Positions 35,516 to 44,448 of a DNA stretch of 64,000 bases are shown here, piece after piece. Location: positions 31,320 through 95,319 of the forward strand of contig CAYOZN010000025.1 in assembly GCA_964408455.1 (NCBI GenBank), in the 5' to 3' direction. Each line of letters starts with the position of its first letter. Position 1 is the stretch's first letter. The position numbers and the translations under genes are program-made. A model generated the notes under the pieces. That model saw only the letters and a list, made by a program, of their open reading frames with translations, searched no databases and had not been told where the DNA came from. Origin of the DNA: CAYOZN01 sp964408455. Its GTDB lineage: Bacteria; Planctomycetota; Phycisphaerae; UBA1845; UTPLA1.

Positions 35516-38500
35516 TCATACACCGACGACGGCCATTGTCTCAATGCGGGGCGAGGGCGTGTGTTTTGAGCGCAGCTCACGCTCGAATTCCGCCAGGCGC
35601 TGCTCGATGTCCGCCATTTTTCGTCGCCGCGCGACCAGCTTTTCGCGGTGGCGGCTGAGGAAGTAGGCGATGGTCTCGATGCGGATCTTGATCGAGCCGG
35701 TGGGCTTGTTCTCGTCGATGTCCTTGAAGCAGAAGTAGGGCGTGCCGCTGTTTTCCACCACTTCCTCGACGACCGAATAAATCGGGGCGTCGTGACCGCA
35801 CTTGAAGCTGGAGAGTTCGAGCGCGACGAGATTTGGATGGCGGGCGGCGAACTTGGCAGCCCAGACCTTTCGATTCGTGTTTTCGCTATAGGCGTTTTTC
35901 CATGCGTCTTCGATGGAGAGCGGGCTGGCGAAGTCGCCGGCGCGGACCTCGTCGCCGAAGAGGCGTTCGAGCAAGTCCTCATCTAGCGGGAGGGCATCCA
36001 TCGTCAGGACGGGGATGCCGATCTTCTGAAATTCGTCAGGAATCTCGTGACAGACGCCGGGGTCGTTGTGGTACGGGCGTGTCAGCAGAACGACACCGAT
36101 CTCGTCGTTGGCCTCCAGGCGATCAATCAACTCGCGGGCCTGGCGGCGCTTGTCCTCATGGAAGCCGTCGTAGTGTTCCCAGGCGGCGCGGCAGGCGCGG
36201 ACATTCTCCTCCTCGGAGAGGCCAAGCTTGTCTCTGAATTCCTCGAACATCTGGCGGACGAGGAGCGGCGGATCGTCGAAGTTGACGAAGGTGTCGAGAT
36301 ATTCCAACCCGAACTCGGCGAAGAGGTTGCCCTCCTTGGTGAAGGCGGCCTTGACCGCCTCGGGCGTGGCGGTGACGGTCGGACAGGCCCGTGTGGAGAG
36401 CGTGTGTTCGAGGAAGGTGGGCAGCGCGTCGATCATCGGGAAAAAGATGTAGTTGAGCGGCTTTTCCTTGTGCTTGTGGTAGAGCAGGTTGTGCACGTGG
36501 GGAATGCCGATCTTGCTGGGGAAGCAGGGATCGATCGCGCCGCGCTTGGCGCCGGCCTTGTACATTTCTTCGCTGGTGTAGTCGCTCCAGATGAGGTTGG
36601 CCTTCGCCACGCCGAGCGACTCAAAATAGGCCATGAACCAGGGGGCCATGCTGTACATGTTGAGGCAGCGCGGCATGCCGATGCGGACTTCCTTTCGGCG
36701 GCGCATCAGCTCGATGCGGCGCTCGATGTCCTTGCGGCGAAACATGTTCGCAAGTGTGGTCTTTGGCTCCGGATCGGCAACGCAGGGGACGCCGGCGGGG
36801 CGGAATACCTCGGTGGCGAAGATGGCGGCGAAGTTGGGATACTTTTCCTTGACGGCGTCGAGGCCCTTCTTGATCTCGCGCATGTCGTTGACGTCTTCGA
36901 CGGTGCCTTTTTCGCAGGTGGCGATGATGAGGCGCTGTTCGCCCTCCTGGAGCGGAATCTTGGATTTGGACTTTGCAGGCGCCGTTGCCTTTGCGGCGTC
37001 GGATGGCGGCGCCGGGTTGGCCGGGCCGATCGCGGCAGGCGCCTCGGCCGGTGCCGTGCCGTTGGCCCCCGGGCCGCCGTGCTTGATGCGCGTGGGATGC
37101 CCCTGTTCGGCGCCGGTCTTGATGATCTGCGTCGTGAGGCTGACGAGGACTTTGCCATTGGCACCGACCCCGGCGGGTGTCTCAGCCGCGGCATCAGACC
37201 CGCAGCCGCCGCCCTGGCCGGCGGTCTTTACGTCGATGAAGGTGCGGAGGCACTTGTTCTTGCAGAAGTAGCAGCGCGTGTCCTCGTTGCGCGAGGTTCG
37301 GAACTGGATGGTCTGCACGCGGTCGAGGCCGATGAAGCTGGTGCGATGGTCGGTCTCGAAGTACAGCCGGTGCGCTTCGACGGCGCATCCGATGGCGCCG
37401 GCCTCGCCGCAGAACTTGTGCACCTTGACGTCCGGCTGAACGTCGGTGCCCTTGAAGCGGCTGGTAATGAAGTCGACCTGCGCCTTGACGGCGGCGAGGT
37501 TGTGCTGGGTGCCGCCCTGGAGAATGAACTTTGTGCCCAGCTTGGCGATATTGGGAATCTGCGAGACGTAGAGCCAGATATTCTTCGGCAAAACGTCGCA
37601 GAGGCCGGCCATGATCTCCTGCGGGGCCCAGCCCTGGCGCTGGAAGTCGACGATGTCGCTCTGCATGAACACCGCGCAGCCGTAGCCGAAGGATGGCATG
37701 GCCTCGGCACTGAAGGCGATGTCGGCAAACTCCTCGACCTTGAAGCCGAATCCCGCCGCGGTCGATTGCAGGAAATATCCGTTGCCGGCGGAGCACTGGG
37801 TGTTGAGCTTGAAGTCCTTGACCTGGTTGTTCTTCAGGATGATGAGCTTGATGTCCTGGCCGCCGACATCCACGATCACGTCGGTCTCAGGATAAAAATG
37901 CAGGCCGGCCTGGGTATGGGCGACGGTCTCCACCAGTGCCACGTCGGCCTTGATGACATCCTTCAGAATGTCCTTGGCATAACCGGTCGTGCCGACGCCG
38001 AGCACCTCGAGCGTGCAGCCCTGGTCCTCGACCTGCTTCTGCAAAAGGGCGAAGATCTCCATCGTGTCTTCGATGGGATTGCCCTTGGAGAGCTGGTATG
38101 CCTTGCCGATGACATTCTTCTCTTCGTCGAGCAGGACACCCTTGGTGCTGGTCGAGCCGCCATCGAGCCCGACGAAGGCACGGACGGTCGTTCCAGGGGA
38201 AAACTGTTTTGGTTGCCAGGGCTCTTTGGCGTAGCGCTGTTTGAATTCTTCCAGATCCTGGCGGTTCTTCCACAGGCCGCGGCCGCCGGCGGCCTTCTTC
38301 TCCTCGATTCGTCCGACTTTCACGTACCATTCCAGCTCGGAGAGCCCGCGATACACGCCCTGGTTTGGATTGTCCTCGAGTTCGACCTTCGCGAATTCGC
38401 AGGCGCCGAGTGCGGCGAAATACTGGGCATTGTCGGGGACGACGATCAATTCTTCGATGGGCTTCGACTCGTCGAACGAAACCTTGCGCTCGCGCCAGAC

Positions 38501-39442
38501 GGCGGGGATGTTGTGCCGCCAGCATTCCTTCATGCCGGCGATGTAGCAGTTGGGGCCGCCGAGGAGGAGCACCTGTGGACGCAGGGTGTGACCGCGCGTC
38601 AGGACCGACAGATTCTGCTGGATGATGGACTCGAAGAGCGATGCCATCAGCTCGGTCGGCGGCACGCCCTGCTTCTGGAGGCCGTTGATGTCGGTCTCGG
38701 CGAAGACGCCGCATTTGCCGGCGACCGGATGCAGCTTGTAGCCGTTGTAGCCCATCTGGCAGAGCTGGTCGGCGGGAATTTTCAATTTGGCGTTGATCTT
38801 GTCGATGACCGCGCCGGTGCCGCCGGCGCATTTGTCGTTCATACTGGGGATTTTCCTTTTCTTGCCGCTCGACTCATCGGTCTTGAAGACGATGATCTTG
38901 GCGTCCTGGCCGCCGAGTTCCACGACGCTCTGTACGTCGGGATAGAGCTTTTCCACGGCCAGTGACACCGCGTTGACTTCCTGCACGAACTTGGCGCCGA
39001 TTCGCTTACCGACGCTGGCGCCGCCGGAGCCGGTCATGAAGACGCGGAATGCGTTGCGCGGTACGTCGGGAAACTTCTCCTCGACGACGCGGAGCATCTC
39101 GATACATTTCTCGGGCTGCTTGGTGTCGTGGCGCTGGTAGTCCTGTGCGAGGATCTCATCCGTCACGGGATCGACGACGACGTACTTGACCGTGGTGCTG
39201 CCAACGTCGAGACCGATGAGCAGGCCCATCGGATACTTCTCTGTTGCGGTGAACGGCAGATCTTCGATCTGCGGCCTGGACTTTTCAGACTTGGCGATGC
39301 CGACATTGAGCTGGACCAGCGTCTTTGGCTTGTCGGTGGGTTCGCCCTTGGTCGTGGAGCAGCCGCCGGACGAGCAACCGCCTGAGGAGCAACCGCCGCC
39401 GGAGTGTCCGTGATCCGCTTCAAAGCTCATTTGGCTGTTCAT
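35516..39442 (-). CDS. Giant 2-hydroxyacyl-CoA dehydratase activase-related protein
   Basis: 1308 residues from ATG 39442. Order: Cys/Gly-rich N-terminus with Cys18, Cys23 and Cys28 in GGGCSSGGCSSGGCS; first BcrAD/BadFG ATPase (GLDVGSTTVKYVVVD, ELGGQDAKII, NDKCAGGTGAVID); second ATPase copy (GLDGGSTSTKGVLLD, DVGGQDIKLI, NTQCSAGNGYF); a Cys segment CYFCKNKC; a Pro/Ala linker; then a DUF2229/HgdB-like part (IGMPRCLNMYSMAPWFMAYF, IDPCFPSKIGIPHVHN, SFKCGHDAPIYS). Family members use ATP to drive low-potential electrons into a dehydratase or reductase through Fe-S clusters. Its partner is encoded at 40059-41894. Substrate unknown. Confidence 0.88.
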   Translation of the reverse strand: MNSQMSFEADHGHSGGGCSSGGCSSGGCSTTKGEPTDKPKTLVQLNVGIAKSEKSRPQIEDLPFTATEKYPMGLLIGLDVGSTTVKYVVVDPVTDEILAQDYQRHDTKQPEKCIEMLRVVEEKFPDVPRNAFRVFMTGSGGASVGKRIGAKFVQEVNAVSLAVEKLYPDVQSVVELGGQDAKIIVFKTDESSGKKRKIPSMNDKCAGGTGAVIDKINAKLKIPADQLCQMGYNGYKLHPVAGKCGVFAETDINGLQKQGVPPTELMASLFESIIQQNLSVLTRGHTLRPQVLLLGGPNCYIAGMKECWRHNIPAVWRERKVSFDESKPIEELIVVPDNAQYFAALGACEFAKVELEDNPNQGVYRGLSELEWYVKVGRIEEKKAAGGRGLWKNRQDLEEFKQRYAKEPWQPKQFSPGTTVRAFVGLDGGSTSTKGVLLDEEKNVIGKAYQLSKGNPIEDTMEIFALLQKQVEDQGCTLEVLGVGTTGYAKDILKDVIKADVALVETVAHTQAGLHFYPETDVIVDVGGQDIKLIILKNNQVKDFKLNTQCSAGNGYFLQSTAAGFGFKVEEFADIAFSAEAMPSFGYGCAVFMQSDIVDFQRQGWAPQEIMAGLCDVLPKNIWLYVSQIPNIAKLGTKFILQGGTQHNLAAVKAQVDFITSRFKGTDVQPDVKVHKFCGEAGAIGCAVEAHRLYFETDHRTSFIGLDRVQTIQFRTSRNEDTRCYFCKNKCLRTFIDVKTAGQGGGCGSDAAAETPAGVGANGKVLVSLTTQIIKTGAEQGHPTRIKHGGPGANGTAPAEAPAAIGPANPAPPSDAAKATAPAKSKSKIPLQEGEQRLIIATCEKGTVEDVNDMREIKKGLDAVKEKYPNFAAIFATEVFRPAGVPCVADPEPKTTLANMFRRKDIERRIELMRRRKEVRIGMPRCLNMYSMAPWFMAYFESLGVAKANLIWSDYTSEEMYKAGAKRGAIDPCFPSKIGIPHVHNLLYHKHKEKPLNYIFFPMIDALPTFLEHTLSTRACPTVTATPEAVKAAFTKEGNLFAEFGLEYLDTFVNFDDPPLLVRQMFEEFRDKLGLSEEENVRACRAAWEHYDGFHEDKRRQARELIDRLEANDEIGVVLLTRPYHNDPGVCHEIPDEFQKIGIPVLTMDALPLDEDLLERLFGDEVRAGDFASPLSIEDAWKNAYSENTNRKVWAAKFAARHPNLVALELSSFKCGHDAPIYSVVEEVVENSGTPYFCFKDIDENKPTGSIKIRIETIAYFLSRHREKLVARRRKMADIEQRLAEFERELRSKHTPSPRIETMAVVGV

Positions 39443-39473
39443 AATGGAACGTCCTGAAATAGCTGAGCCCAGC

Positions 39474-39971
39474 TTATTGTTGCTCGCGGCGGTACGTCGC
39501 GCCATTGATCTCGATTGTGTTCTTGCCGGCTTCCCATTTCAGCGGGATGCGCACTTCGTCGGGCAGCTTCTGGTTCTGACTCATGACGCCCGTCAGGATC
39601 AACTCGGATTCCGTCGCCTGCCACTCTCCAAACCAGTTGGTGGCATTGTTCCGCATCGGCTCGGGGAAGAGCGAGCGATCCACCTCTCCGGCCTTGATGA
39701 AGCTGGTGACGAACTGACCGTCGCCGGCGAGGTGCCAGAAGTGGCCGGTATCGCCCTCGACGCGAAACCATCGGCCCAGCAGGGCAGACGGAAGGCGTTC
39801 ATCCTGCTGGTCATTCGCGGTTGCACTGGCGGGCGGCAGGCGGCCGGTGTCAGACGGTGGCGCCTCCGCCTGATCGTCCGACGCGCCATTATTGCACGCG
39901 AAATGCGGGGCCATGCACGCGAGTGTCATCGCGAATGCAGCAAGCCTGCGTCCCGGAACTGATGTGCACAT
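39474..39971 (-). CDS. Small exported protein between dehydratase genes
   Basis: 165 residues from ATG 39971. Hydrophobic N-terminus (LAAFAMTLACMAPHFAC) with a poor lipobox, so either a lipoprotein or a secreted protein. The rest has LLGRWFRVEGDTGHFWHLAG, then DGQFVTSFIKAG and MSQNQKLPDEVRIPLKWEAG, a small beta-barrel look. No family is recognised. It lies between the dehydratase-like gene and the activase gene, 31 bp from the activase start, all on one strand, hence probably co-transcribed. Confidence 0.65.
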   Translation of the reverse strand: MCTSVPGRRLAAFAMTLACMAPHFACNNGASDDQAEAPPSDTGRLPPASATANDQQDERLPSALLGRWFRVEGDTGHFWHLAGDGQFVTSFIKAGEVDRSLFPEPMRNNATNWFGEWQATESELILTGVMSQNQKLPDEVRIPLKWEAGKNTIEINGATYRREQQ

Positions 39972-40058
39972 CGAATACTCCACCGGCAAATCAACAGGTG
40001 CGCACGACATATCGCCTCTTTGGGTCAGCCACTGGCAACGCGCCGGCTCTTCGGTCCG

Positions 40059-41894
40059 CTAGGCCGAAGCGAGAGACGCTTCCCGGCTTGCGGCGGGTGT
40101 CACGCCGGCGGCCTTCATTTTCTTTGCGACGTACAGCACGAAGTTCGCCGCCCGGCCGATGACGCCCTTGTTGTGCGGCACGTGCAGCAGCGGCCGGCGC
40201 AGATCGCGGTTCTCGGGCTGGAAGACGTAGTCGCGAATCTGATCGAGCGTGTAGCCGGTCGAATCGACCACGCGCTTGATCTCTTCCTTGCATTTCAGCT
40301 TGGCTTCGCCCAGGGCCATCTGTACGCGCGAATGGGCATTAATGTCGCCCTCGCCGCTGGTCTCGATCGGGATGTAGATGATGTCCTTGAAGTGGCTGAC
40401 GACGGCGGCCTGGGCGCCATCGCTCTGGGTGCTGGGCATGCAGCCGAAGGGCTTGAGGCTCAGCACCATGTGGGCCATGTCCTTGGACGAATAGTAGATG
40501 TTCTTGGCGACTTCGAGATGGCCCTCGCCGCCGCCGGAGCGGCTGTTGTAGTAGGGATGTCCCATGCGGGTGAGCTCGAGCTGCGGGGCCAGCTCGTGGG
40601 CCGTGCCGCCGATGGCCTCGCGAAGCTTGTTGAATTCGCGAACGAGAATCTTCTCGGCGAGGTTCAGCGTGAAGAGCTTTTTGCGGTGATCGATCTCGGC
40701 GGCGAGGCGGTCCTTGATGTTCCAGACCGGAATCTCGGTGCCATCCTCGCGAAGGGCCTTGCGATCGCCAAGCTTCAGCCCTGCCTGGTGGAGCATGTAG
40801 CAGATCCACGTGGCGACCGGCTCGACCAGCACCTCGGCTCCCTGCTCCTCGAGGAAGGGGAACATGTTGAAATTGCCGTCGCCTTCGGTCGTCTGGGCCC
40901 AGAACTCGCCGGTGACTTTGCAGATGGGCTTGGGCCTCGTATAGTCGACCTCGATCTCGTCTTCGATGAGCTGGCGGCATTTGTCGAAGACATCGGCGTA
41001 GTAGGTGCCCTTGAGCTGGTCGAGGAACTTGCCCGCGTCGTCGCCGTTCTTCACGGCGGGTGCGACTTTGGCCAGGATTTTCGCGAGCGCGCCGCCGTGA
41101 ATCTCGTCGTAGTTGCGCTGGCGCAGCGCATCCATGCAGATGTCCATGCACCTGGCGAAGACTTCGTTGGTCTTGCCGGGTTCCACTTCGTACGGGCGGA
41201 TGTGATAGGCGACTTCGTTCAAAACGTCGCCCATGAAGATGGCATTGAGCAGGGACAGGAAGAAGTTGAGATTGAATTCGAGCCCCGCTTCGACCGCGGC
41301 CTGGTCGAGCCCGCCCTGCTGCTGGAAGAGCATGACGCGGAAGCCATCGAATCCGCTGTTGCGGAGGGCAAGGCGGTACTCGGCTTCGTACATGCCGAAA
41401 CGGCAGGGGCCGCAGGCGCCGGCGGTGACGAAGAGGTGCTTCGACAGGATGTCCTCCAGCGGAATGCCCTCGTCGTCGCGCAGGCGCTTCAGGTGATTTA
41501 CCAGCGCGCCGACCGTGAAATATGTCGGATTGCACTGGCCGTTGTTGCCGTATTCCTTCCCGGCCTGAAAGTCGGCCTTGACGGGCACGGGTATCAGTCC
41601 GATTTTGTAGCCGAGGCCCTCAAGCCCTGCCTTGACCAGGTTGTCGTGTCGCAGGGTCAGGCCGCCGAGCCAGATCGTGACCTCGCCTCGCTCACTGCGC
41701 GTGAATGCACGCTCCACCGGCCGCTTGAAATGGCTGACGGGTCCTACCGTCAGGCCGGCTTCCTGCATCAGGCGTTCGCGTTCGGCCTTGAGCGTTTCTT
41801 GAATGGAGTCGTTCAGCAGCGGGAGGGACAAAGCAGAGGCTTTTTCCTCCATGCCGGTGGATTCACGGGCGCTTGGTGAGACGGGGGCGACCAT
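40059..41894 (-). CDS. 2-hydroxyacyl-CoA dehydratase-like protein (HgdB/COG3581 type)
   Basis: 611 residues from ATG 41894 (GAGGTG site); ATG 41852 is possible. Seen: VTAGACGPCRFGMYEAEYRL, FRVMLFQQQGGLDQAAVEAG, HPYYNSRSGGGEGHLEVAKN, and SLKPFGCMPSTQSDGAQAAV, with paired cysteines fit for a [4Fe-4S] cluster. This is the partner class found beside fused activases. Expected role: iron-sulfur dehydratase or reductase subunit that takes electrons from the ATP-driven activase at 35516. The actual substrate is unknown and need not be a hydroxyacyl-CoA. First gene of the minus-strand operon. Confidence 0.8.
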   Translation of the reverse strand: MVAPVSPSARESTGMEEKASALSLPLLNDSIQETLKAERERLMQEAGLTVGPVSHFKRPVERAFTRSERGEVTIWLGGLTLRHDNLVKAGLEGLGYKIGLIPVPVKADFQAGKEYGNNGQCNPTYFTVGALVNHLKRLRDDEGIPLEDILSKHLFVTAGACGPCRFGMYEAEYRLALRNSGFDGFRVMLFQQQGGLDQAAVEAGLEFNLNFFLSLLNAIFMGDVLNEVAYHIRPYEVEPGKTNEVFARCMDICMDALRQRNYDEIHGGALAKILAKVAPAVKNGDDAGKFLDQLKGTYYADVFDKCRQLIEDEIEVDYTRPKPICKVTGEFWAQTTEGDGNFNMFPFLEEQGAEVLVEPVATWICYMLHQAGLKLGDRKALREDGTEIPVWNIKDRLAAEIDHRKKLFTLNLAEKILVREFNKLREAIGGTAHELAPQLELTRMGHPYYNSRSGGGEGHLEVAKNIYYSSKDMAHMVLSLKPFGCMPSTQSDGAQAAVVSHFKDIIYIPIETSGEGDINAHSRVQMALGEAKLKCKEEIKRVVDSTGYTLDQIRDYVFQPENRDLRRPLLHVPHNKGVIGRAANFVLYVAKKMKAAGVTPAASREASLASA

Positions 41895-42309
41895 GGGACA
41901 CCTCGTTAGGGGTTACTAGCTTTGGCCATGCGCCGAAGGGCGCCGGCAACTTTGAACACGGCGGTGATTATCCGCGCAGGCGGACGTAAGTCCAGCAAAA
42001 AGTTGAACTAAGGAAGTACCCTGCATGCGGCGGAACTCCGGTCTTGATAACGGATCGGAAGTTTAGTAGTCACTAACTTAGAGAAATGTCAGGCCTCGAT
42101 GGTGGCCGCCGGATTTGCGGATAGAGCGAATCTGAATTTCCTCGGGGTTTCAAGTTTCGTTACGGCGGCGGCTTAACAAATCCGCACCGGATTTAGGCTA
42201 TTTCCCCGGAGCGTGAGCGAATCAATCGGTGGGCTTAATATACCGGGCCGGGTTTTTCCTGCTGAACGCGTCTTCGTAGCCCGGGAGAATGGCCGAACAG
42301 GAGGTTGGC
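41895..42309. other. Divergent regulatory region between dehydratase-like gene and paaN
   Basis: About 400 bp, more A/T-rich than its surroundings. It contains the palindrome at 42060-42078, direct TTTAG/ACTAA-type motifs, and probable promoters for both directions. No coding sequence is recognised. Confidence 0.5.
42060..42078. promoter_or_regulatory. Candidate operator palindrome
   Basis: AGTTTAGT-AGTC-ACTAACT, an imperfect inverted repeat (TTAGT/ACTAA core, 4-bp centre). It lies midway between two divergent operons, the usual place for a TetR- or GntR-type dimer. No regulator gene is next to it. Confidence 0.45.
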
Positions 42310-43974
42310 GTGAGTCACCAGTTTTTTGAAAAGCATCGGACAATCCTGGAAAAGGCGGTCGAGGCGATTCACGCCCGCACCTATTGGAGCGCCTATCCCG
42401 AGGTGCCCAGCGGCAAGGTCTACGGCGAAAGCGCCAAAGATGACGGCCACGCGGCATTCAATGCGCGAATGAACAAGCCCTTTGAACTGGGGCAACCCGG
42501 CACGAAGGCCATGGTGGGTGAGGAGGTGTCGCCCTACGGACCGACACTCGGTGTGACGTACCCTCGGCCCGATCTCGACGTGCTGCTCGCTGCCGCCCAG
42601 ACCGGCATACCCAAGTGGCGGGATGCCGGGGTTGAGGCACGCGTCGGCGTGTGCCTGGAAATTCTGCACCGCCTGAACCGCCGCAGCTTCGAAATTGCCA
42701 ATGCCGTCATGCATACGACCGGCCAGGCATTCATGATGGCCTTTCAGGCGGGCGGACCTCATGCGCAGGACCGCGGGCTGGAGGCCGTCGCCGCCGCCTT
42801 CGAGGCGATGCGCCTCACACCCGCCTCGGCAACGTGGACCAAGCAGGTCGGCAAGGAGGAGACGGTCACGCTGACCAAGCAGTACCGCCTGTTGCCGCGC
42901 GGCGTCGGCGTCGTGATCGGATGTTCGACGTTTCCGACGTGGAATGCCTATCCCGGCCTGTTCGCAAGCCTGGCGACCGGCAATGCCGTCGTGGTGAAGC
43001 CGCACCCGCAGGCGGTGCTGCCGCTGGCCATCACGGTGGAGACTGCGCGGCAGGTGATGCGCGAGGCCGGCTTCGATGTCAACATGGTGTCACTGGCGGC
43101 GGACACGGCGGCCCAGCCCGTCGCCCGGGACCTGTGCATCCGGCCCGAGGTGAAGATCATCGACTACACCGGATCCTCCGAGTTCGGCACGTGGCTGGAG
43201 CGGAATGCCACGCAGGCGGTTGTCTACAGCGAAAAGGCGGGCGTGAACAGCGCGGTGATTGACAGCGTGAGCGATCTGCGGGCGATGGGCGGGAATCTGG
43301 GTTTTTCGCTGTGCCTGTATTCGGGGCAGATGTGCACGACGCCGCAGAACATCTTCATTCCGAAGACGGTGAGCGTGAACGGCGAGGCAAAGCCTTTTGC
43401 CGACGTTGCGAAGGCCATCATTGGTTCGGTGGACTGGCTGTTGTCGGATGAGCGACGGGCCGCCGAGATTCTGGGGGCGATCGCGACCGAAGCCACGGCA
43501 CGCCGCATCGGTCAGGCGGCCAAAGACGGCGGCGACGTGTTGCGGGCTTCGTCGCCCGTCAAGAACGAGGCCTTTCCCCAGGCGCGCGTGCATTCACCGC
43601 TGATACTCAAGGTGCCGGCCGAGCGGCGCGATCTGTACATGCGGGAGATGTTCGGCCCGATCACCTATCTCATCGAAACCCAGAATACGGAGCAGGCGGT
43701 GAAGCTGGCAGCGGAATGTGCACGGACCTGCGGTGCCATTACGGCGGCAGTATATTCCACCGATGAGTCGGTGCGATCCAGCGCGGAAGATGCGCTGGTG
43801 CAGGCGGGCGCCGCCGTGTCCAGCAATCTGACGGGATCGATCTGGGTCAACCAGAGCGCCGCCTTCAGCGACTTTCACGTGAGCGGCGCGAATCCGGCGG
43901 GGAATGCCACGCTGTGCGACACCGGCTTCATCACCGGGCGGTTCCGGATCGGGCAGAGCAGGGTGAAGGCATGA
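42310..43974 (+). CDS. paaN: PaaN-type phenylacetic acid degradation aldehyde dehydrogenase
   Basis: 554 residues from GTG 42310, chosen because CAGGAGG (42298-42304) lies 5 nt upstream. The ATG at 42289 has no spaced ribosome site. Long N-terminal lead typical of this family: FEKHRTILEKAVEAI, YWSAYPEVPSG, VSPYGPTLGVTYPRPD. Then the aldehyde dehydrogenase core: VIGCSTFPTWNAYPGLFASL, VVVKPHPQAVLPLAI, YTGSSEFGTWLE, and a catalytic Cys in SLCLYSGQMCTTPQNIF. It oxidises an aldehyde in ring-cleavage or related acyl-CoA pathways. It is isolated from other paa genes here, so the real substrate may differ. Confidence 0.85.
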   Translation: MSHQFFEKHRTILEKAVEAIHARTYWSAYPEVPSGKVYGESAKDDGHAAFNARMNKPFELGQPGTKAMVGEEVSPYGPTLGVTYPRPDLDVLLAAAQTGIPKWRDAGVEARVGVCLEILHRLNRRSFEIANAVMHTTGQAFMMAFQAGGPHAQDRGLEAVAAAFEAMRLTPASATWTKQVGKEETVTLTKQYRLLPRGVGVVIGCSTFPTWNAYPGLFASLATGNAVVVKPHPQAVLPLAITVETARQVMREAGFDVNMVSLAADTAAQPVARDLCIRPEVKIIDYTGSSEFGTWLERNATQAVVYSEKAGVNSAVIDSVSDLRAMGGNLGFSLCLYSGQMCTTPQNIFIPKTVSVNGEAKPFADVAKAIIGSVDWLLSDERRAAEILGAIATEATARRIGQAAKDGGDVLRASSPVKNEAFPQARVHSPLILKVPAERRDLYMREMFGPITYLIETQNTEQAVKLAAECARTCGAITAAVYSTDESVRSSAEDALVQAGAAVSSNLTGSIWVNQSAAFSDFHVSGANPAGNATLCDTGFITGRFRIGQSRVKA

Positions 43975-44099
43975 GGCCGGCCCATGCAAAGCGCGATTGA
44001 TGCATCGCGTGGCTGAACGCCGTTGAGTATGAGGTCACACGGACGCGTTCAGACTTCCACATTCAGCAATCAACATTCGCCAGTTCCTATTTGCGGGTG

Positions 44100-44249
44100 T
44101 CAGCTCGCGACTTCGATAATTGCCAGCACGAGTTCGACAATGGCGAAGACCAGGCCCACGACGCCGCCGGAGCCGTTGCAGCCGGTCGCGAGCAGCGGCG
44201 TGCAGAGGATCATGGCGACAAGAGGTCGGTTCCTGAGCAACCTGGACAT
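44100..44249 (-). CDS. Small lipoprotein
   Basis: 49 residues from ATG 44249 with an AAAGGAGAA ribosome site. Lipobox LLATGC at residues 17-22, then NGSGGVVGLVFAIVELVLAI, a second hydrophobic stretch. Very small for a lipoprotein. The second helix may insert in the membrane. Function unknown. It is isolated between paaN (convergent) and rmuC. Confidence 0.7.
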   Translation of the reverse strand: MSRLLRNRPLVAMILCTPLLATGCNGSGGVVGLVFAIVELVLAIIEVAS

Positions 44250-44448
44250 GAGCGCTTCTCCTTTGCGGACCCGAACTTTCACTTCCAATCACTGGTTCAT
44301 TCGATGACAGCCGTACAACGTTGCCGCGGTGCTCCTCGGTCGATGGTCAGTTGCCGACCGGACGGGCCGCGGAACATGCGGGGCAAGTACATAATGATAC
44401 GCGCCGTGCAGGAAAAAGCACCTGCGCGCGACCCGCGATCCGGCCAAC

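Noticed and set aside
36047..38965. 972-residue open frame on the plus strand
   Set aside because: Antisense shadow of the giant activase gene. No recognisable motif.
40020..41879. 619-residue plus-strand frame opposite the dehydratase-like gene
   Set aside because: Shadow. The minus strand carries the family motifs and cysteines.
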